A stretch of DNA of 64,000 nucleotides from Streptomyces sp. SID8374 (GTDB lineage Bacteria > Actinomycetota > Actinomycetes > Streptomycetales > Streptomycetaceae), in assembly GCF_009865135.1 (NCBI RefSeq), contig NZ_WWGH01000002.1, forward strand, positions 1,054,001 through 1,118,000, in the 5' to 3' direction. Position 1 is the stretch's first letter; every line of letters begins with the position of its first letter. The notes beneath the pieces were generated by a model. It saw only the letters and a list, made by a program, of their open reading frames with translations. It was not told the origin of the DNA and did no database searches. This document shows positions 18,358 to 26,974 of the stretch, piece after piece. The position numbers and the translations under genes were made by a program.

Positions 18358-19134
18358 TCACGCTTGTCGGACGCTGGTGAGATGGGCGAAGACGACGACG
18401 TTGGCCGCGTAGCCCGCCTTCTTGTCGAAGCGGCCGCCGCAGGTGATCAGCCGTAGTTCCGGCCGTCCCCTTTCTCCGTACACCTCCTTGTCGGGGAAGG
18501 ACGTCTTCTGGTAGGTGCGGACCGCGTCGACGGTGAAGACGGCGGTACGCCGGTCGGCCCGGGTGACCTGGACGGTGTTGCCGGCGCGCAGCATGCTGAT
18601 GTTGAGGAAGACGGCCGGCCCGGTGAGGGTGTCCCGGTGCCCGACCGCCAGCGCGGTTCCCGCCTCGCCTGGCGTGGGGCCGTCGCCGTGCCACCCGACC
18701 AGTTTCGGTTTGTCGATGGGCGGGGTCCCGGGGTGGCCTGCCGGGTCGAGGGGCAGCGCTACGACCGGTGCTTGCAGTGACAGTGCCGGGATGGCCAGCT
18801 TCGTCGCCGGTGAGCGAGGGAGCGGGCCGGGTGGCGGAGCCGTCGGCTTCGCCCTCGGTTTCGCGGCGGCTGTGGGACGGGGGTGTGCCGCCGGTGAGCG
18901 GGGTTCCTCCATGGCCCGCCCCGTCGGCGACGGCCGCGGTGATGTCTTCCCGTCGGCACCTGAGGCGGTGGCGGTGCCGTGGTCCGGGGATCCGTTGTCG
19001 CATCCCTGGACCACGGTTGCCACCAGCGTGAAGGTGACGCTCAGCGTGATGGTGAGGCGGCAGGCGCGGCTCGGGCCACGGCGCCGCCGACGACGGGGGC
19101 GGGGGCGGGGGCGATCGGTGTTACGCGGCGCCAT
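18358..19134 (-). CDS. Class F sortase
   Basis: The 258-residue transpeptidase has an N-terminal membrane anchor (about residues 24-44), a Pro/Thr-rich spacer to about 110, and the sortase barrel. The catalytic His is in AVGHRD, the Cys in LITCGG, and the Arg probably in GGRFD. The short TCGG type and overall length fit the actinobacterial class F group. Its start overlaps the end of the upstream surface-protein gene by 14 bp, so the two are translated together and the neighbour is the likely substrate or partner. Confidence 0.88.
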   Translation of the reverse strand: MAPRNTDRPRPRPRRRRRRGPSRACRLTITLSVTFTLVATVVQGCDNGSPDHGTATASGADGKTSPRPSPTGRAMEEPRSPAAHPRPTAAAKPRAKPTAPPPGPLPRSPATKLAIPALSLQAPVVALPLDPAGHPGTPPIDKPKLVGWHGDGPTPGEAGTALAVGHRDTLTGPAVFLNISMLRAGNTVQVTRADRRTAVFTVDAVRTYQKTSFPDKEVYGERGRPELRLITCGGRFDKKAGYAANVVVFAHLTSVRQA

Positions 19135-19714
19135 GGGCGCGGCGTCGGGCGGCCCGGCGGGTGAGGAACAGCGCGAGCACGCCTACTCCGCCCGCCGCCA
19201 CTGCCGAGGTCGCACCGAGCGGCATGCCGTCCTCCGCCGTGGTGCCGCTCTCGACGGTCGGGACGCCACCGCCGCCGGCGGGCACGCCGCCGGTGGGACG
19301 GCAGTCGACGGTGAAGATCTTCTGCTTGGGCACGCCGCCCGGGAACGTCCAGGTCACCTTGTACTGGCCGTTGGGCAGGGAGTAGTCCTGGGAGTGGCCC
19401 TTGCCCGTGGCCAGGGTGACGGCGGCGGTGAGCGTGGGGCGGGTCGGGGTCGCCGGCTGCGGGGCGATGGTGATGTTGATCAGCGGTACGGTCTCGAAGT
19501 TGACGGCGGAGAGGTTGAACCGGCAGACCTTGGTCTCGTCGCGGGAGTCGCCGTACGGCGTACCTGCCCGGTGAACCTTGAGCTCACCGCTGTCGCCGGG
19601 CGCGGCGTGGGCCGCGGACGTACCGGCGAGGGACATCCCGGCGACCGCCGAGGCCGCGAGGGCCGCGGTGGTGAGGCGCCGGGCGGACGAGCGCGAGAGC
19701 TTGGATGAAGACAT
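19121..19714 (-). CDS. Secreted C-terminally anchored surface protein paired with the sortase
   Basis: The 197-residue product has a signal peptide (to about residue 38, ending SAAHA), a beta-rich domain with KVCRFNLSAVNF and FTVDC, a Gly/Pro spacer, then a hydrophobic helix and RRAARRRAHGAA tail. That layout is a cell-wall sorting signal, but no LPxTG or LAxTG precedes the helix; LGATS is the nearest string. The ATG at 19714 follows GGAG. It is the first gene of the class F sortase operon. The function is unknown. It may be a non-canonical sortase substrate or simply membrane-anchored. Confidence 0.78.
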   Translation of the reverse strand: MSSSKLSRSSARRLTTAALAASAVAGMSLAGTSAAHAAPGDSGELKVHRAGTPYGDSRDETKVCRFNLSAVNFETVPLINITIAPQPATPTRPTLTAAVTLATGKGHSQDYSLPNGQYKVTWTFPGGVPKQKIFTVDCRPTGGVPAGGGGVPTVESGTTAEDGMPLGATSAVAAGGVGVLALFLTRRAARRRAHGAA

Positions 19715-19866
19715 GACGACTCCTGGATGGTGGGATTGTCGTACTAATCCGGGTGGGGTTCCAGGAATGCCACATGCATCAGGTGACGTGGTGTCACCAC
19801 ACGGACACGCAGCGTTATTTGCACCGAAAGGAGCACGCCGGGCCTGAGGGCGCACGCGTCCGCCAT

Positions 19867-19883
19867 GCCCCGAGGCCCGGGGC
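19867..19883. terminator. Short hairpin after the alpha/beta hydrolase gene
   Basis: GCCCCG and CGGGGC arms around a 5-base loop, three bases beyond the stop of the minus-strand hydrolase. It may be a weak terminator at the end of the AtuA-like operon. Confidence 0.45.
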
Positions 19884-19885
19884 GG

Positions 19886-20713
19886 CTACGCCGCGATGTG
19901 CGCCGCGAGGAAGCGCTGGACGGCGGGCAGGACGCCGAAGTGGTCGTGAGCGACGTCCGGCACGGTGTCCAGACGGGTCCCGATGCCGTGCCGGTGCCAG
20001 TTCCTCCGCAGGGTGTCGAGGCGATCGGCGCGGTGGGCGCCGGCCGGGTCGGGGCCGTCCGGGGAAAGGTCCGCGGTGCTGGTGTCGCCCTCGCCGATGA
20101 CCAGCTGTACGGGCAGGCGCCGCAGTGCGGCCGGGTCGGCCTGGATCCCGAACTTCTCCACCATGTCGGCGGTTCCGTGCCACCAGGGCAGGGAGGGGTC
20201 GAGCAGGGTGACGCGGCCGGGCGCCCCGACCGACAGGGACGCCAGCCGGCCGGGGTGCAGGTAGGCGAAGCGGTGGGCGAACTGGCCGCCGCCGGAGAAT
20301 CCGTGCAGATGGAAGCGGTCCGTCTCCAGGTGCCAGCGGGCGGCGGCCTCCTCGACCATGTGCAGCAGCAGCGTGTCGGCCCGGATCACCGGCGACAGGA
20401 GCTTGTAGCTGTCCAGGTCGTTGGGGCCGGTGATCCCCGCCGGGAAGAGCGGCGCCAGGACGACGCAGCCGTGGTCCTCGGCGAAGCGTGCGAAGGCGTC
20501 GCGGAGCGTCTCCGCCCGGCGGCGGGTTCCGTGCACGGCGACGACCAGCGGGTAAGCCGGACCGGCCGGGCGGTACTCCCTGGGCACGTAGAGGCAGTAG
20601 GAGAAGCGCGGATCGCGGGACAGGGCGAACAGCGGTGTGGGGCCGGTGAGAAGGGACAGGGCGGGGTGGCCCGGGGGGAAGTCGGCCGGTGTGAGCGGGC
20701 GTTCCGTCGTCAT
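19886..20713 (-). CDS. Alpha/beta hydrolase (PHB-depolymerase/esterase-like)
   Basis: The 275-residue cytosolic hydrolase has LVVAVHGTRR (oxyanion region), the nucleophile elbow HGFSGGGQFAHR near residue 140, and a late His in VAHDHFG. No signal peptide is seen. The ATG at 20713 overlaps the DUF4387 stop (ATGA), so it is coupled to that gene and closes the minus-strand AtuA-like operon. It could cleave an ester or lactone of the pathway substrate. A general esterase role is equally possible. Confidence 0.8.
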   Translation of the reverse strand: MTTERPLTPADFPPGHPALSLLTGPTPLFALSRDPRFSYCLYVPREYRPAGPAYPLVVAVHGTRRRAETLRDAFARFAEDHGCVVLAPLFPAGITGPNDLDSYKLLSPVIRADTLLLHMVEEAAARWHLETDRFHLHGFSGGGQFAHRFAYLHPGRLASLSVGAPGRVTLLDPSLPWWHGTADMVEKFGIQADPAALRRLPVQLVIGEGDTSTADLSPDGPDPAGAHRADRLDTLRRNWHRHGIGTRLDTVPDVAHDHFGVLPAVQRFLAAHIAA

Positions 20714-21033
20714 GGGCGGGGCTCCGTTCCGAAGGTGAGGTCCATCAGGGGCGCGTACTGCTGGCCCGCGTAGCAGTCGGCGTCGCGCAGGTCGCCCTGG
20801 ACGGTGGGCCGGGGGAGGGAGACCTTGACGGCGAGGGCGAGGGGGTGGTTGACGACGAGGATGTCCTCGGGGTCGGCCCCGTACAGCTGGGCGAAGAGGT
20901 CCTCGGTGAGGAAGCCCGAGGCGACGAGGGCGTCGTAGGCGGCCTGGTCGCGGCACATGAAGTCGAAGGTGAGGGTGAAGGGCCCGGCGTTCTTGGAGCG
21001 GACCAGGGAGCAGTGGTCGAGCAGGGTGGCCAT
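20710..21033 (-). CDS. DUF4387 protein, copy A
   Basis: The 107-residue protein carries the family signature VRSKNAGPF near the start, and VVNHPLALAVKVSLPRP with a late PLMDLTF. The family usually accompanies AtuA-like proteins, either as a separate gene or as a fused C-terminal domain, and has no assigned reaction. The gap to the AtuA-like gene is 5 bp, so the two are probably subunits of one complex. A second AtuA-DUF4387 pair is at 29402-31103. Confidence 0.88.
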   Translation of the reverse strand: MATLLDHCSLVRSKNAGPFTLTFDFMCRDQAAYDALVASGFLTEDLFAQLYGADPEDILVVNHPLALAVKVSLPRPTVQGDLRDADCYAGQQYAPLMDLTFGTEPRP

Positions 21034-21038
21034 GGGTT

Positions 21039-22400
21039 CTACAGCTCCTCGGTGGCGGTGCGGAACAGTTCGGTGGGGGTGACCCCGGTGGCGACGTGGT
21101 TGAGCGTGAAGCGGTACAGGGCCCCGCGATCCGTCTCGGGCGGGGAGTAGGGGTAGGCGAGGGTGGAGACCAGGCCGTCGTACTCGGGGATGGGCAGGTG
21201 GCTGCTGGCGTGCGCGACGAACGTGGCGACGGCGTGCGCGGTGGCCTGGTCCGGTGCGGTGACGGTGATCAGGACGCCGAGTTCGCGCGGGCGCAGCGGT
21301 TCGGGTTCCGCGGCGGCCAGGACGGCGCCGTCGCCGTAGAGGCGGTAGTCGATGTCGATGTCGGCGGGGTCCACGGCCCCGCCGAACACGTCGAGGATCT
21401 TGTCCGCGAAGTGCTTCCTGGCGAACGGCAGCAGTTCGGGGAGCCGGCGGATGACGACCTGGTCCCGGACGCCTCCGACGATGACGGTCTGATAGCCGAC
21501 GAGTTCGGCGCCCTCCAGCTTGTTGGTGTAGACCTCGGCGGGGTGGAAGCGCGCTCCGCGTACCCGTACGGTGCGCTCGTCGACGGCCTCGTACGTCGCA
21601 CGGGTGGTGTCGAGGACGCCCGAGGGTTCGACGACGTGGAACGGGTCGGCGTTCTCGTACAGGGTGTGCGCGGCCACCGAGCGGGGGGTGAGCCGGCTGT
21701 CCTCGGCGAGGGTGGTGACGTCGAAGTGGTCGTCGCGCAGGTGGACCAGGAGCCCGTTGGCGGACGGCGGGACGGCGCAGGCCGCGCCGCACTCGATGGT
21801 CTTGGCCATGTGCCAGGTCAGGCCGGGGTCGGCGCCGTGCATCCGCGGCACCGCGGCGAACAGGGCGGTGTCGCTGGCCCGCCCCGCGAGTACGACGTCG
21901 CACCCGGCGCCCAGGGCCTCCTGGATGGGCTCCGCCCCCATCATGGCGACGGTGTGGCCGCGGCGGAACAACTCCCTGCCGATGGCGGGGGCGTGGGGCA
22001 GCGGCTTGATGCGGCCCTCGTCGAAGAGGGACTCCAGCCGTTCGCGGGGCTGGTCGGAGTAGATCAGGCCGAGGGTGAAGTGCAGGTCCTCCTCGGCGGC
22101 GAGGGCCCGTACGAGGGCGGCGACCCGGTCCACACCGACATCGCGCCCGCTGGTGCCGCAGGAGCCGATGATCAGCGGGACGCCGAGCTCGTCCCGGGCC
22201 TTCAGGAGCAGGCGCAGGTCCCGGGAGACGGCCTGGTCGGACAGCTTGGGGAGGCCGGAACCGAGTGCGGCGGGCCCGGAGTCGGTGGAGCCCGCGTCGC
22301 AGGCGATGACGTGGGGACGGGCAGCCACGCCACGCGCGAAGGCGGCGGCGTCGAAACCGGCGCCGAGGGCTCCGGTGGGAGCGAGGATACGGAGTTCCAT
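21039..22400 (-). CDS. AtuA-like (DUF1446) catabolic protein, copy A
   Basis: The 453-residue cytosolic protein belongs to the acyclic-terpene-utilisation AtuA family, whose reaction is unknown. Conserved blocks are CDAGSTDSGP near residue 35, PLIIGSCGTSG near 75, VVLAGRASDTA near 170 and TIECGAACA near 200. A typical C-terminal half follows (NKLEGAELVGYQTV, DYRLYGDG). It is clearly homologous to the copy at 29402 but divergent. It lies in an operon MFS-AtuA-DUF4387-hydrolase. Substrate use is unassigned; the neighbours suggest an organic acid. Confidence 0.85.
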   Translation of the reverse strand: MELRILAPTGALGAGFDAAAFARGVAARPHVIACDAGSTDSGPAALGSGLPKLSDQAVSRDLRLLLKARDELGVPLIIGSCGTSGRDVGVDRVAALVRALAAEEDLHFTLGLIYSDQPRERLESLFDEGRIKPLPHAPAIGRELFRRGHTVAMMGAEPIQEALGAGCDVVLAGRASDTALFAAVPRMHGADPGLTWHMAKTIECGAACAVPPSANGLLVHLRDDHFDVTTLAEDSRLTPRSVAAHTLYENADPFHVVEPSGVLDTTRATYEAVDERTVRVRGARFHPAEVYTNKLEGAELVGYQTVIVGGVRDQVVIRRLPELLPFARKHFADKILDVFGGAVDPADIDIDYRLYGDGAVLAAAEPEPLRPRELGVLITVTAPDQATAHAVATFVAHASSHLPIPEYDGLVSTLAYPYSPPETDRGALYRFTLNHVATGVTPTELFRTATEEL

Positions 22401-22441
22401 GAGTGTCTGTGTCTCCTGATGAAGGGTGTGGCGGGAGCCGG

Positions 22442-23749
22442 TCAGGCCGACGGCGCGGGGGTGCGCCGGGCCAGGCGGGTGAAGACGGCGAAGGTGACGA
22501 CGGCGAAGAAGGCGCCGTTCAGGAGCATGTAGCGCCAGCCGGTGAGGTCCACGGTGAAGCCGAGCAGGGCCGGGCCCAGCGCCGCTCCGGTGGAGGAGGC
22601 GACGGTGTACAGGCCGGTGTAGGTGCCCAGCACATGGCGGCTCGGGGCCAGGTTCCAGAGGGCGACGAGAGCGTTGACGGCGAAGGTGGCATAGCCGGCC
22701 GAGGTGACGATCATCGCGACGACGGTGCCCGGCACCGTGGGTGAGGCGAAGCCGATGAGCAGCCCGGCGATGAAGACGCCGACGCCGTACCGGATGGCCC
22801 GTACCTGCCCCAGCCTGGCCGAGACGTAGGCGAGGGGGATCACGCAGACCAGGAAGGCGACGGCGCCCGGCAGGGCCAGTCCGCCGGCCGCGCCCCGAGA
22901 GAGGCCCAGCGTCTCCATGCCGTAGGGGGTCAGCTGCGAGCGCAGGGCGGACCACATGCCGGCGAAGCAGAAGATGCCGAGCATGAGCAGGAGCCGGGCC
23001 CGGGAGGGGTCGCGCACGAGGTTCCTGACGATGGCCCAGGGGGACGCGGGCTCCTCCTCGGGTGCCGCCTCTCGGCCCGCGGCCGGGGTGTCGTCCCGCG
23101 CCGGGTGGACGGTGGGCCCCCGGCCCAGGAAGGCCCGGGACACGGCGAACAGCAGCAGCATGAGCGCGGGCGGGACGGCGAAGGCAAGGGTGATGCTGCG
23201 GTCGAGGACCAGCAGGCTGATCAGTGCGGAGACGATGATCGTGAGGCCGACGCCGGCCTTCACGAACCCCTGGGCCTTGCTCCGGTGTGCGGGGGGCACG
23301 TAGTCGGAGACCAGCGTCTCGGTCACGCCCTTGAACGCGTTCGCGATCACGGCGAACGCGATGACGCACACCATGAGCGCGGACAGGCTGTTCGTCCACG
23401 GGATCAGGGCGAAGGGCACGGAGGCGAGGACGGCCCCGATGAGGATGACCGCCCAGCGCCCTCTGCCCTCGCGCGCTCGCCGGTCGGAGACGAACCCCAT
23501 CCATGGCTGGATCAGCACCCCGAGCACGTTGTCCAGGCCCATGATCAGCCCGATCAGGCCTGCTGAGGTGAGGTACCGGCGGAGTTCGCCGGGGACCTGC
23601 GCGTCGTAGAAGTTCCACACCGATTCCTGGGCGAAGACGGCGAGCGCCACCCACAGGACGGTGCCGCGGTGCATCGGCCGAAGGTCGGGCGGCGGGTCGG
23701 CCCCGGGGGCGCGGCTCGTCTTCGAACCGGGGGCGAGGTCGGAGGGCAT
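22442..23749 (-). CDS. MFS transporter, copy A (organic-acid type, paralogue of 26971)
   Basis: The 435-residue, roughly 12-helix permease has the N-terminal block ALAVFAQESVWNFYDAQVP and QPWMGFVSDRR, the latter its MFS motif A. The same blocks occur, slightly changed, in the transporter at 26971-28254, so the two are paralogues. The ATG at 23749 follows AAGGAG. First gene of the minus-strand AtuA-like operon. It is probably repressed by the adjacent GntR regulator through sites at 23768 and 23920. It likely imports the operon substrate. Confidence 0.85.
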   Translation of the reverse strand: MPSDLAPGSKTSRAPGADPPPDLRPMHRGTVLWVALAVFAQESVWNFYDAQVPGELRRYLTSAGLIGLIMGLDNVLGVLIQPWMGFVSDRRAREGRGRWAVILIGAVLASVPFALIPWTNSLSALMVCVIAFAVIANAFKGVTETLVSDYVPPAHRSKAQGFVKAGVGLTIIVSALISLLVLDRSITLAFAVPPALMLLLFAVSRAFLGRGPTVHPARDDTPAAGREAAPEEEPASPWAIVRNLVRDPSRARLLLMLGIFCFAGMWSALRSQLTPYGMETLGLSRGAAGGLALPGAVAFLVCVIPLAYVSARLGQVRAIRYGVGVFIAGLLIGFASPTVPGTVVAMIVTSAGYATFAVNALVALWNLAPSRHVLGTYTGLYTVASSTGAALGPALLGFTVDLTGWRYMLLNGAFFAVVTFAVFTRLARRTPAPSA

Positions 23750-23767
23750 GGCGGCTCCTTTGCCATA

Positions 23768-23777
23768 TGCCATAGCA
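23768..23777. promoter_or_regulatory. Candidate GntR operator near the MFS start
   Basis: TGCCATAGCA, 19 bp before the MFS start codon, differs by one base from the perfect palindrome TGCTATAGCA found 150 bp further upstream. It would suit a repressor that blocks transcription or translation start. Confidence 0.5.
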
Positions 23778-23919
23778 AGAGTGGTCTGCGAGTAGCTCGG
23801 ACAGCCGCGTCCCGTGCGGCCGTCAGACGGGTATGTCCGGTAAAAATTCGGCGGTTTGGGTGGAATGCCCGGACGGGTGGGCGCTCCGGGAAGGCCGACT
23901 GCTTACAACCTTCGCAATG

Positions 23920-23929
23920 TGCTATAGCA
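23920..23929. promoter_or_regulatory. Candidate GntR operator (perfect palindrome)
   Basis: TGCTATAGCA is a perfect 10-bp palindrome, AT-rich against its surroundings, in the promoter region of the MFS-AtuA operon and just beyond the GntR gene. A related site lies before the GntR start (24703-24712, TGCTACAGCG). FCD-type GntR proteins usually bind short palindromes of this size. Confidence 0.6.
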
Positions 23930-23970
23930 TCCGAGCTGTGAAGAGGGCGGCTTTCAGCCCGTCAGGCTTC

Positions 23971-24687
23971 TCAGCCGGAGTACCGCTCCGCGATGAGGGG
24001 TGAGTTCGCAGTACGGCTGTGCGCGGCCATGAGCTCCGCCGCGAGGTCGCCGTCACCCGAGGCGATGGCGTCGTAGATGGACCGGTGCTGCCGATAGCGC
24101 TCGTCCAGCGCGCTACGGTGGCCGTGCAGATCGGTGAGGACGGCGCTGCGGCGTTCGTCGATCCCGAACGCGTCCACCATGCGCAGCATCTGCATCAGGG
24201 TGGGGTTGGCACCGGCCCGGTCCACCAAGGCGTGGAAGCGCCGCATGTGGTCCAGGATCTCCGTGACCAGCCCGCGTTCCTCCTCGCTGCCCTCCTGTGC
24301 CGCGGCCGCCTTGCCGCGCAGGGCGTCGGCCGTGTCCAGGAGGTCACGCATCTCCCGCCGCTGGGCGGCGGTCGACTTCTCCGCGGCCAGGCGGGCGGCC
24401 AGCGCGCGGAGCACGTCCTGGATCATGGTGAACTCCCGCAGCTCCTCCTCCTCGAACTTCGCGACGCGTACGGAACGCGGGCCGGCCCTCTCCACCAGCC
24501 GGTCCTGCTCCAGGCGGCGCAGCGCCTCGCGCACCGGGGTCGGGCTGATGTTCAGCGAATCGGCCAGCCCCCGCTCGGTCACCTTCTGCCCGCGCTCCAG
24601 CACGCCCGCCAGGATCGCCTCGCGGATGGCCTGGTAGGCCTGGTCGCCGAGGGATGCGGAAGACGTCAGGTGCGGCAGCTGGTCCAT
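23971..24687 (-). CDS. GntR-family regulator, FCD subfamily
   Basis: The 238-residue regulator has an N-terminal winged helix (DQAYQAIREAILAG, then SPTPVREALRRLEQDRLVE) and an all-helical FCD ligand domain with the usual metal-binding pattern (MRRFHALVDRAGANP). FCD members sense organic acids such as glycolate, pyruvate, galactonate or tartrate-like ligands. The ATG at 24687 is in front of a candidate operator. It sits between the two AtuA-like operons and is the obvious regulator of the minus-strand one. Confidence 0.88.
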   Translation of the reverse strand: MDQLPHLTSSASLGDQAYQAIREAILAGVLERGQKVTERGLADSLNISPTPVREALRRLEQDRLVERAGPRSVRVAKFEEEELREFTMIQDVLRALAARLAAEKSTAAQRREMRDLLDTADALRGKAAAAQEGSEEERGLVTEILDHMRRFHALVDRAGANPTLMQMLRMVDAFGIDERRSAVLTDLHGHRSALDERYRQHRSIYDAIASGDGDLAAELMAAHSRTANSPLIAERYSG

Positions 24688-24692
24688 GCTCC

Positions 24693-24712
24693 GTAGCGTA
24701 TTTGCTACAGCG
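24693..24712. promoter_or_regulatory. Inverted repeat and candidate autoregulatory site of the GntR gene
   Basis: GTAGC (24693-24697) and GCTAC (24704-24708) form an inverted repeat six bases before the GntR start codon. The overlapping TGCTACAGCG resembles the other two candidate sites. Autoregulation is likely. Confidence 0.5.
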
Positions 24713-24784
24713 CCCGTGTCAACCGTTCCGGCAAGGAGCGCTGCGGGGCCGCGAGCCGTCCGCGGCCGCCCCGGGGCCGGCCCG

Positions 24785-25675
24785 TCAGGCCGCCAGCCGC
24801 CGTGGCAGCTCCGACGCGAGATGGCCGACGAAGCGGCTGACCCGGGGCGGAACATGGTCGCCGTCCGCGTACAGCGCGTAGATGTCGGCGGCCGGGGTGG
24901 GAAGGTGCGGCAGCACCCGTACCAGCTCCCCACGCCTCAGGTACGGCGCGACATGCCACTCCGAGCGCATGATCACCCCCCGTCCCCGCAGCGCCCAGTC
25001 GGTCACCACGTCACCGTCGTTGCTCGACAGGCTGCCGTGCACCCTCAGCTGCCGGGGGCGGGCCGCGTCCCCGAAACGCCACAACGCGTAGTCGCCCTCG
25101 TTCTCCCGCAGCACGATGCAGTTGAGCCCGGCCAGGTCCTCGACGGACTGCGGGACGCCGTGCTCGGCCAGATAGGACGGGGCCGCACAGGGCACCCGCC
25201 GATTGGCCGCCAGACGGCGCATCCGCAGGGAGGAGTCGGCCGGCGCGCCCACGTGGACGGCCACGTCGAAGGTGCGGCGGTGCGGACGCAACGGCAGGGC
25301 GGAGGTGTGCAGTTGCGCGTGCAGCCCGGGGTGGTCGGCCGCGAACTCGCCGAGCAGCGGGGCCACATGGGCCCGCCCGAGCCCGATGGTCGACTCGACG
25401 GTCAGCGAGCCGCGCAACTCCGCCGACCGGCCGGCGAGCGAGCCCTCCAGCTCCCGCACCTGGTCGAGGATCGACTGCGCGCGCGCCGCATACCGCTCGC
25501 CCTCGGACGTCAGCGACATCCGCCGGGCTCCCCGCCTGACGAGCCGGACGGCCAGGCGCCGTTCCAGCGCGGCGAGGCGCTTGCTCACGACGGACAGGGA
25601 GCACCCCAGCTCGCGGGCGGCGGCCGTGAGCGTCTCATGGGAGGCCACGATCTGGAAGAACCACAGATCGTCCAT
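24785..25675 (-). CDS. LysR-family regulator
   Basis: The 296-residue protein has an N-terminal HTH (LTAAARELGCSLSVVSKRLAALERRL) and the LysR substrate-binding domain to residue 290. The ATG at 25675 begins right at the HTH (MDDLWFFQIV); an earlier GTG at 25727 is possible but lacks a ribosome site. It is divergent from the tartrate-dehydrogenase-like gene with 198 bp between, and a palindrome with LysR-type spacing lies in that gap. Likely activator of the plus-strand operon. Confidence 0.88.
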   Translation of the reverse strand: MDDLWFFQIVASHETLTAAARELGCSLSVVSKRLAALERRLAVRLVRRGARRMSLTSEGERYAARAQSILDQVRELEGSLAGRSAELRGSLTVESTIGLGRAHVAPLLGEFAADHPGLHAQLHTSALPLRPHRRTFDVAVHVGAPADSSLRMRRLAANRRVPCAAPSYLAEHGVPQSVEDLAGLNCIVLRENEGDYALWRFGDAARPRQLRVHGSLSSNDGDVVTDWALRGRGVIMRSEWHVAPYLRRGELVRVLPHLPTPAADIYALYADGDHVPPRVSRFVGHLASELPRRLAA

Positions 25676-25717
25676 CGAGGACCGGCCGGCCTCGGTGGGG
25701 TACGGCGGGCGGGCAGA

Positions 25718-25736
25718 GCTTTCCACCAGGGAAAGC
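25718..25736. promoter_or_regulatory. Candidate LysR operator in divergent promoter
   Basis: A perfect inverted repeat GCTTTCC-ACCAG-GGAAAGC contains the T-N11-A pattern recognised by LysR proteins. It lies between the LysR gene and the dehydrogenase operon it probably controls. Confidence 0.6.
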
Positions 25737-25873
25737 CTACCTTGCCGTCCACGGCCTTGTCCGGTGCATCCGCGCTGGCCAAGGTGGGCGGCGCAGGCTG
25801 CGCACGACAGGGACAGGAACGGGACTCCTCCCGCCGTCGGCGCCCCCGACCCCGCCACCCGAGGAGCCGCCCC

Positions 25874-26974
25874 GTGCCCCACCGCTACCGCATCGCAGCT
25901 GTTCCCGGCGACGGCATCGGCAAGGAGGTGATGCCCGAGGGGCTGAGATGCCTCCGGGCCGCGGCCGACGCACACGGATTCACCCTCGACGTCACCGAGT
26001 TCGGCTTCGCCGCCGCCGACTACTGGCTCCGGCACGGCACCATGCTCCCCGAGGACTGGAAGAGTGTTCTCGGCGACTTCGACGCCATCTACTTCGGTGC
26101 GGTCGGCTGGCCGGAGGTGGTCCCGGACCATGTGTCGCTGTGGGGCAGCCTGCTGCAGCTGCGCCGTGGGTTCGACCAGTATGTCAACCTCCGTCCGGTC
26201 CGGCTGCTGCGCGGGGTCCGCGGTCCTCTGCGCGACCACGGCCCCGGGGACATCGACTTCTTCGTCGTACGCGAGAACACCGAAGGGGAGTACTCCAGCA
26301 TCGGGGGCCGGATCTTCGAGGGCACCGAACGCGAGACGGTGCTGCAGGAGACCGTGATGACACGGACCGGAGTCGACCGTGTGCTGCGGTACGCCTTCGA
26401 GCTCGCCGCCACCCGGCCGCGCCGGCGCCTCACCTGGGCGACGAAGAGCAACGGGATCTCGATCTCGATGCCGTACTGGGACGAGCGGGCGGCCGAGATG
26501 GCGGCGCGCTACCCGGAGGTGGCCGCGGACAAGGACCACATCGACATCCTGGCCGCCCGGTTCGTCCTCCAGCCCGACCGGTACGACGTCGTCGTGGCCA
26601 GCAACCTCTTCGGCGACATCCTCTCCGACCTCGGGCCCGCGTGCACCGGCACGATCGGCATCGCGCCGAGCGCCAACATCAACCCCGACCGGGTCTTCCC
26701 CAGCCTGTTCGAGCCGGTGCACGGATCGGCACCGGACATCGCCGGGCTCGGCATCGCCAACCCCGTGGGCCAGATCTGGAGCGGCGCGATGATGCTGGAC
26801 CACCTCGGCGAGCACGAGGCGGCCGCCCGGGTCGTCGCGGCGATCGAGAACGTCCTCGACGCCCGGCCCGACGTGGTCACCCCCGACCTCGGCGGCACCG
26901 GCACGACGGCGGGACTGGGGGCGGCGATCGCGGCGGCCGTCGCGGCGGGCGCCGATGTGAAAGAGCCGTCATGA
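25874..26974 (+). CDS. Tartrate dehydrogenase / decarboxylase-like enzyme
   Basis: The 366-residue member of the isocitrate/isopropylmalate dehydrogenase family shows the features of TtuC-type tartrate or D-malate dehydrogenases: AVPGDGIGKEVMPEG at the start, FGAVGWPEVVPDHVSLWG, RENTEGEYSS, LFGDILSDLG and EPVHGSAPDIAG. It would oxidise, and possibly decarboxylate, a 2-hydroxy dicarboxylate with NAD and a divalent metal. GTG start at 25874 with GAGGAG upstream. It opens the plus-strand operon and its stop overlaps the MFS start (ATGA). Confidence 0.9.
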   Translation: MPHRYRIAAVPGDGIGKEVMPEGLRCLRAAADAHGFTLDVTEFGFAAADYWLRHGTMLPEDWKSVLGDFDAIYFGAVGWPEVVPDHVSLWGSLLQLRRGFDQYVNLRPVRLLRGVRGPLRDHGPGDIDFFVVRENTEGEYSSIGGRIFEGTERETVLQETVMTRTGVDRVLRYAFELAATRPRRRLTWATKSNGISISMPYWDERAAEMAARYPEVAADKDHIDILAARFVLQPDRYDVVVASNLFGDILSDLGPACTGTIGIAPSANINPDRVFPSLFEPVHGSAPDIAGLGIANPVGQIWSGAMMLDHLGEHEAAARVVAAIENVLDARPDVVTPDLGGTGTTAGLGAAIAAAVAAGADVKEPS

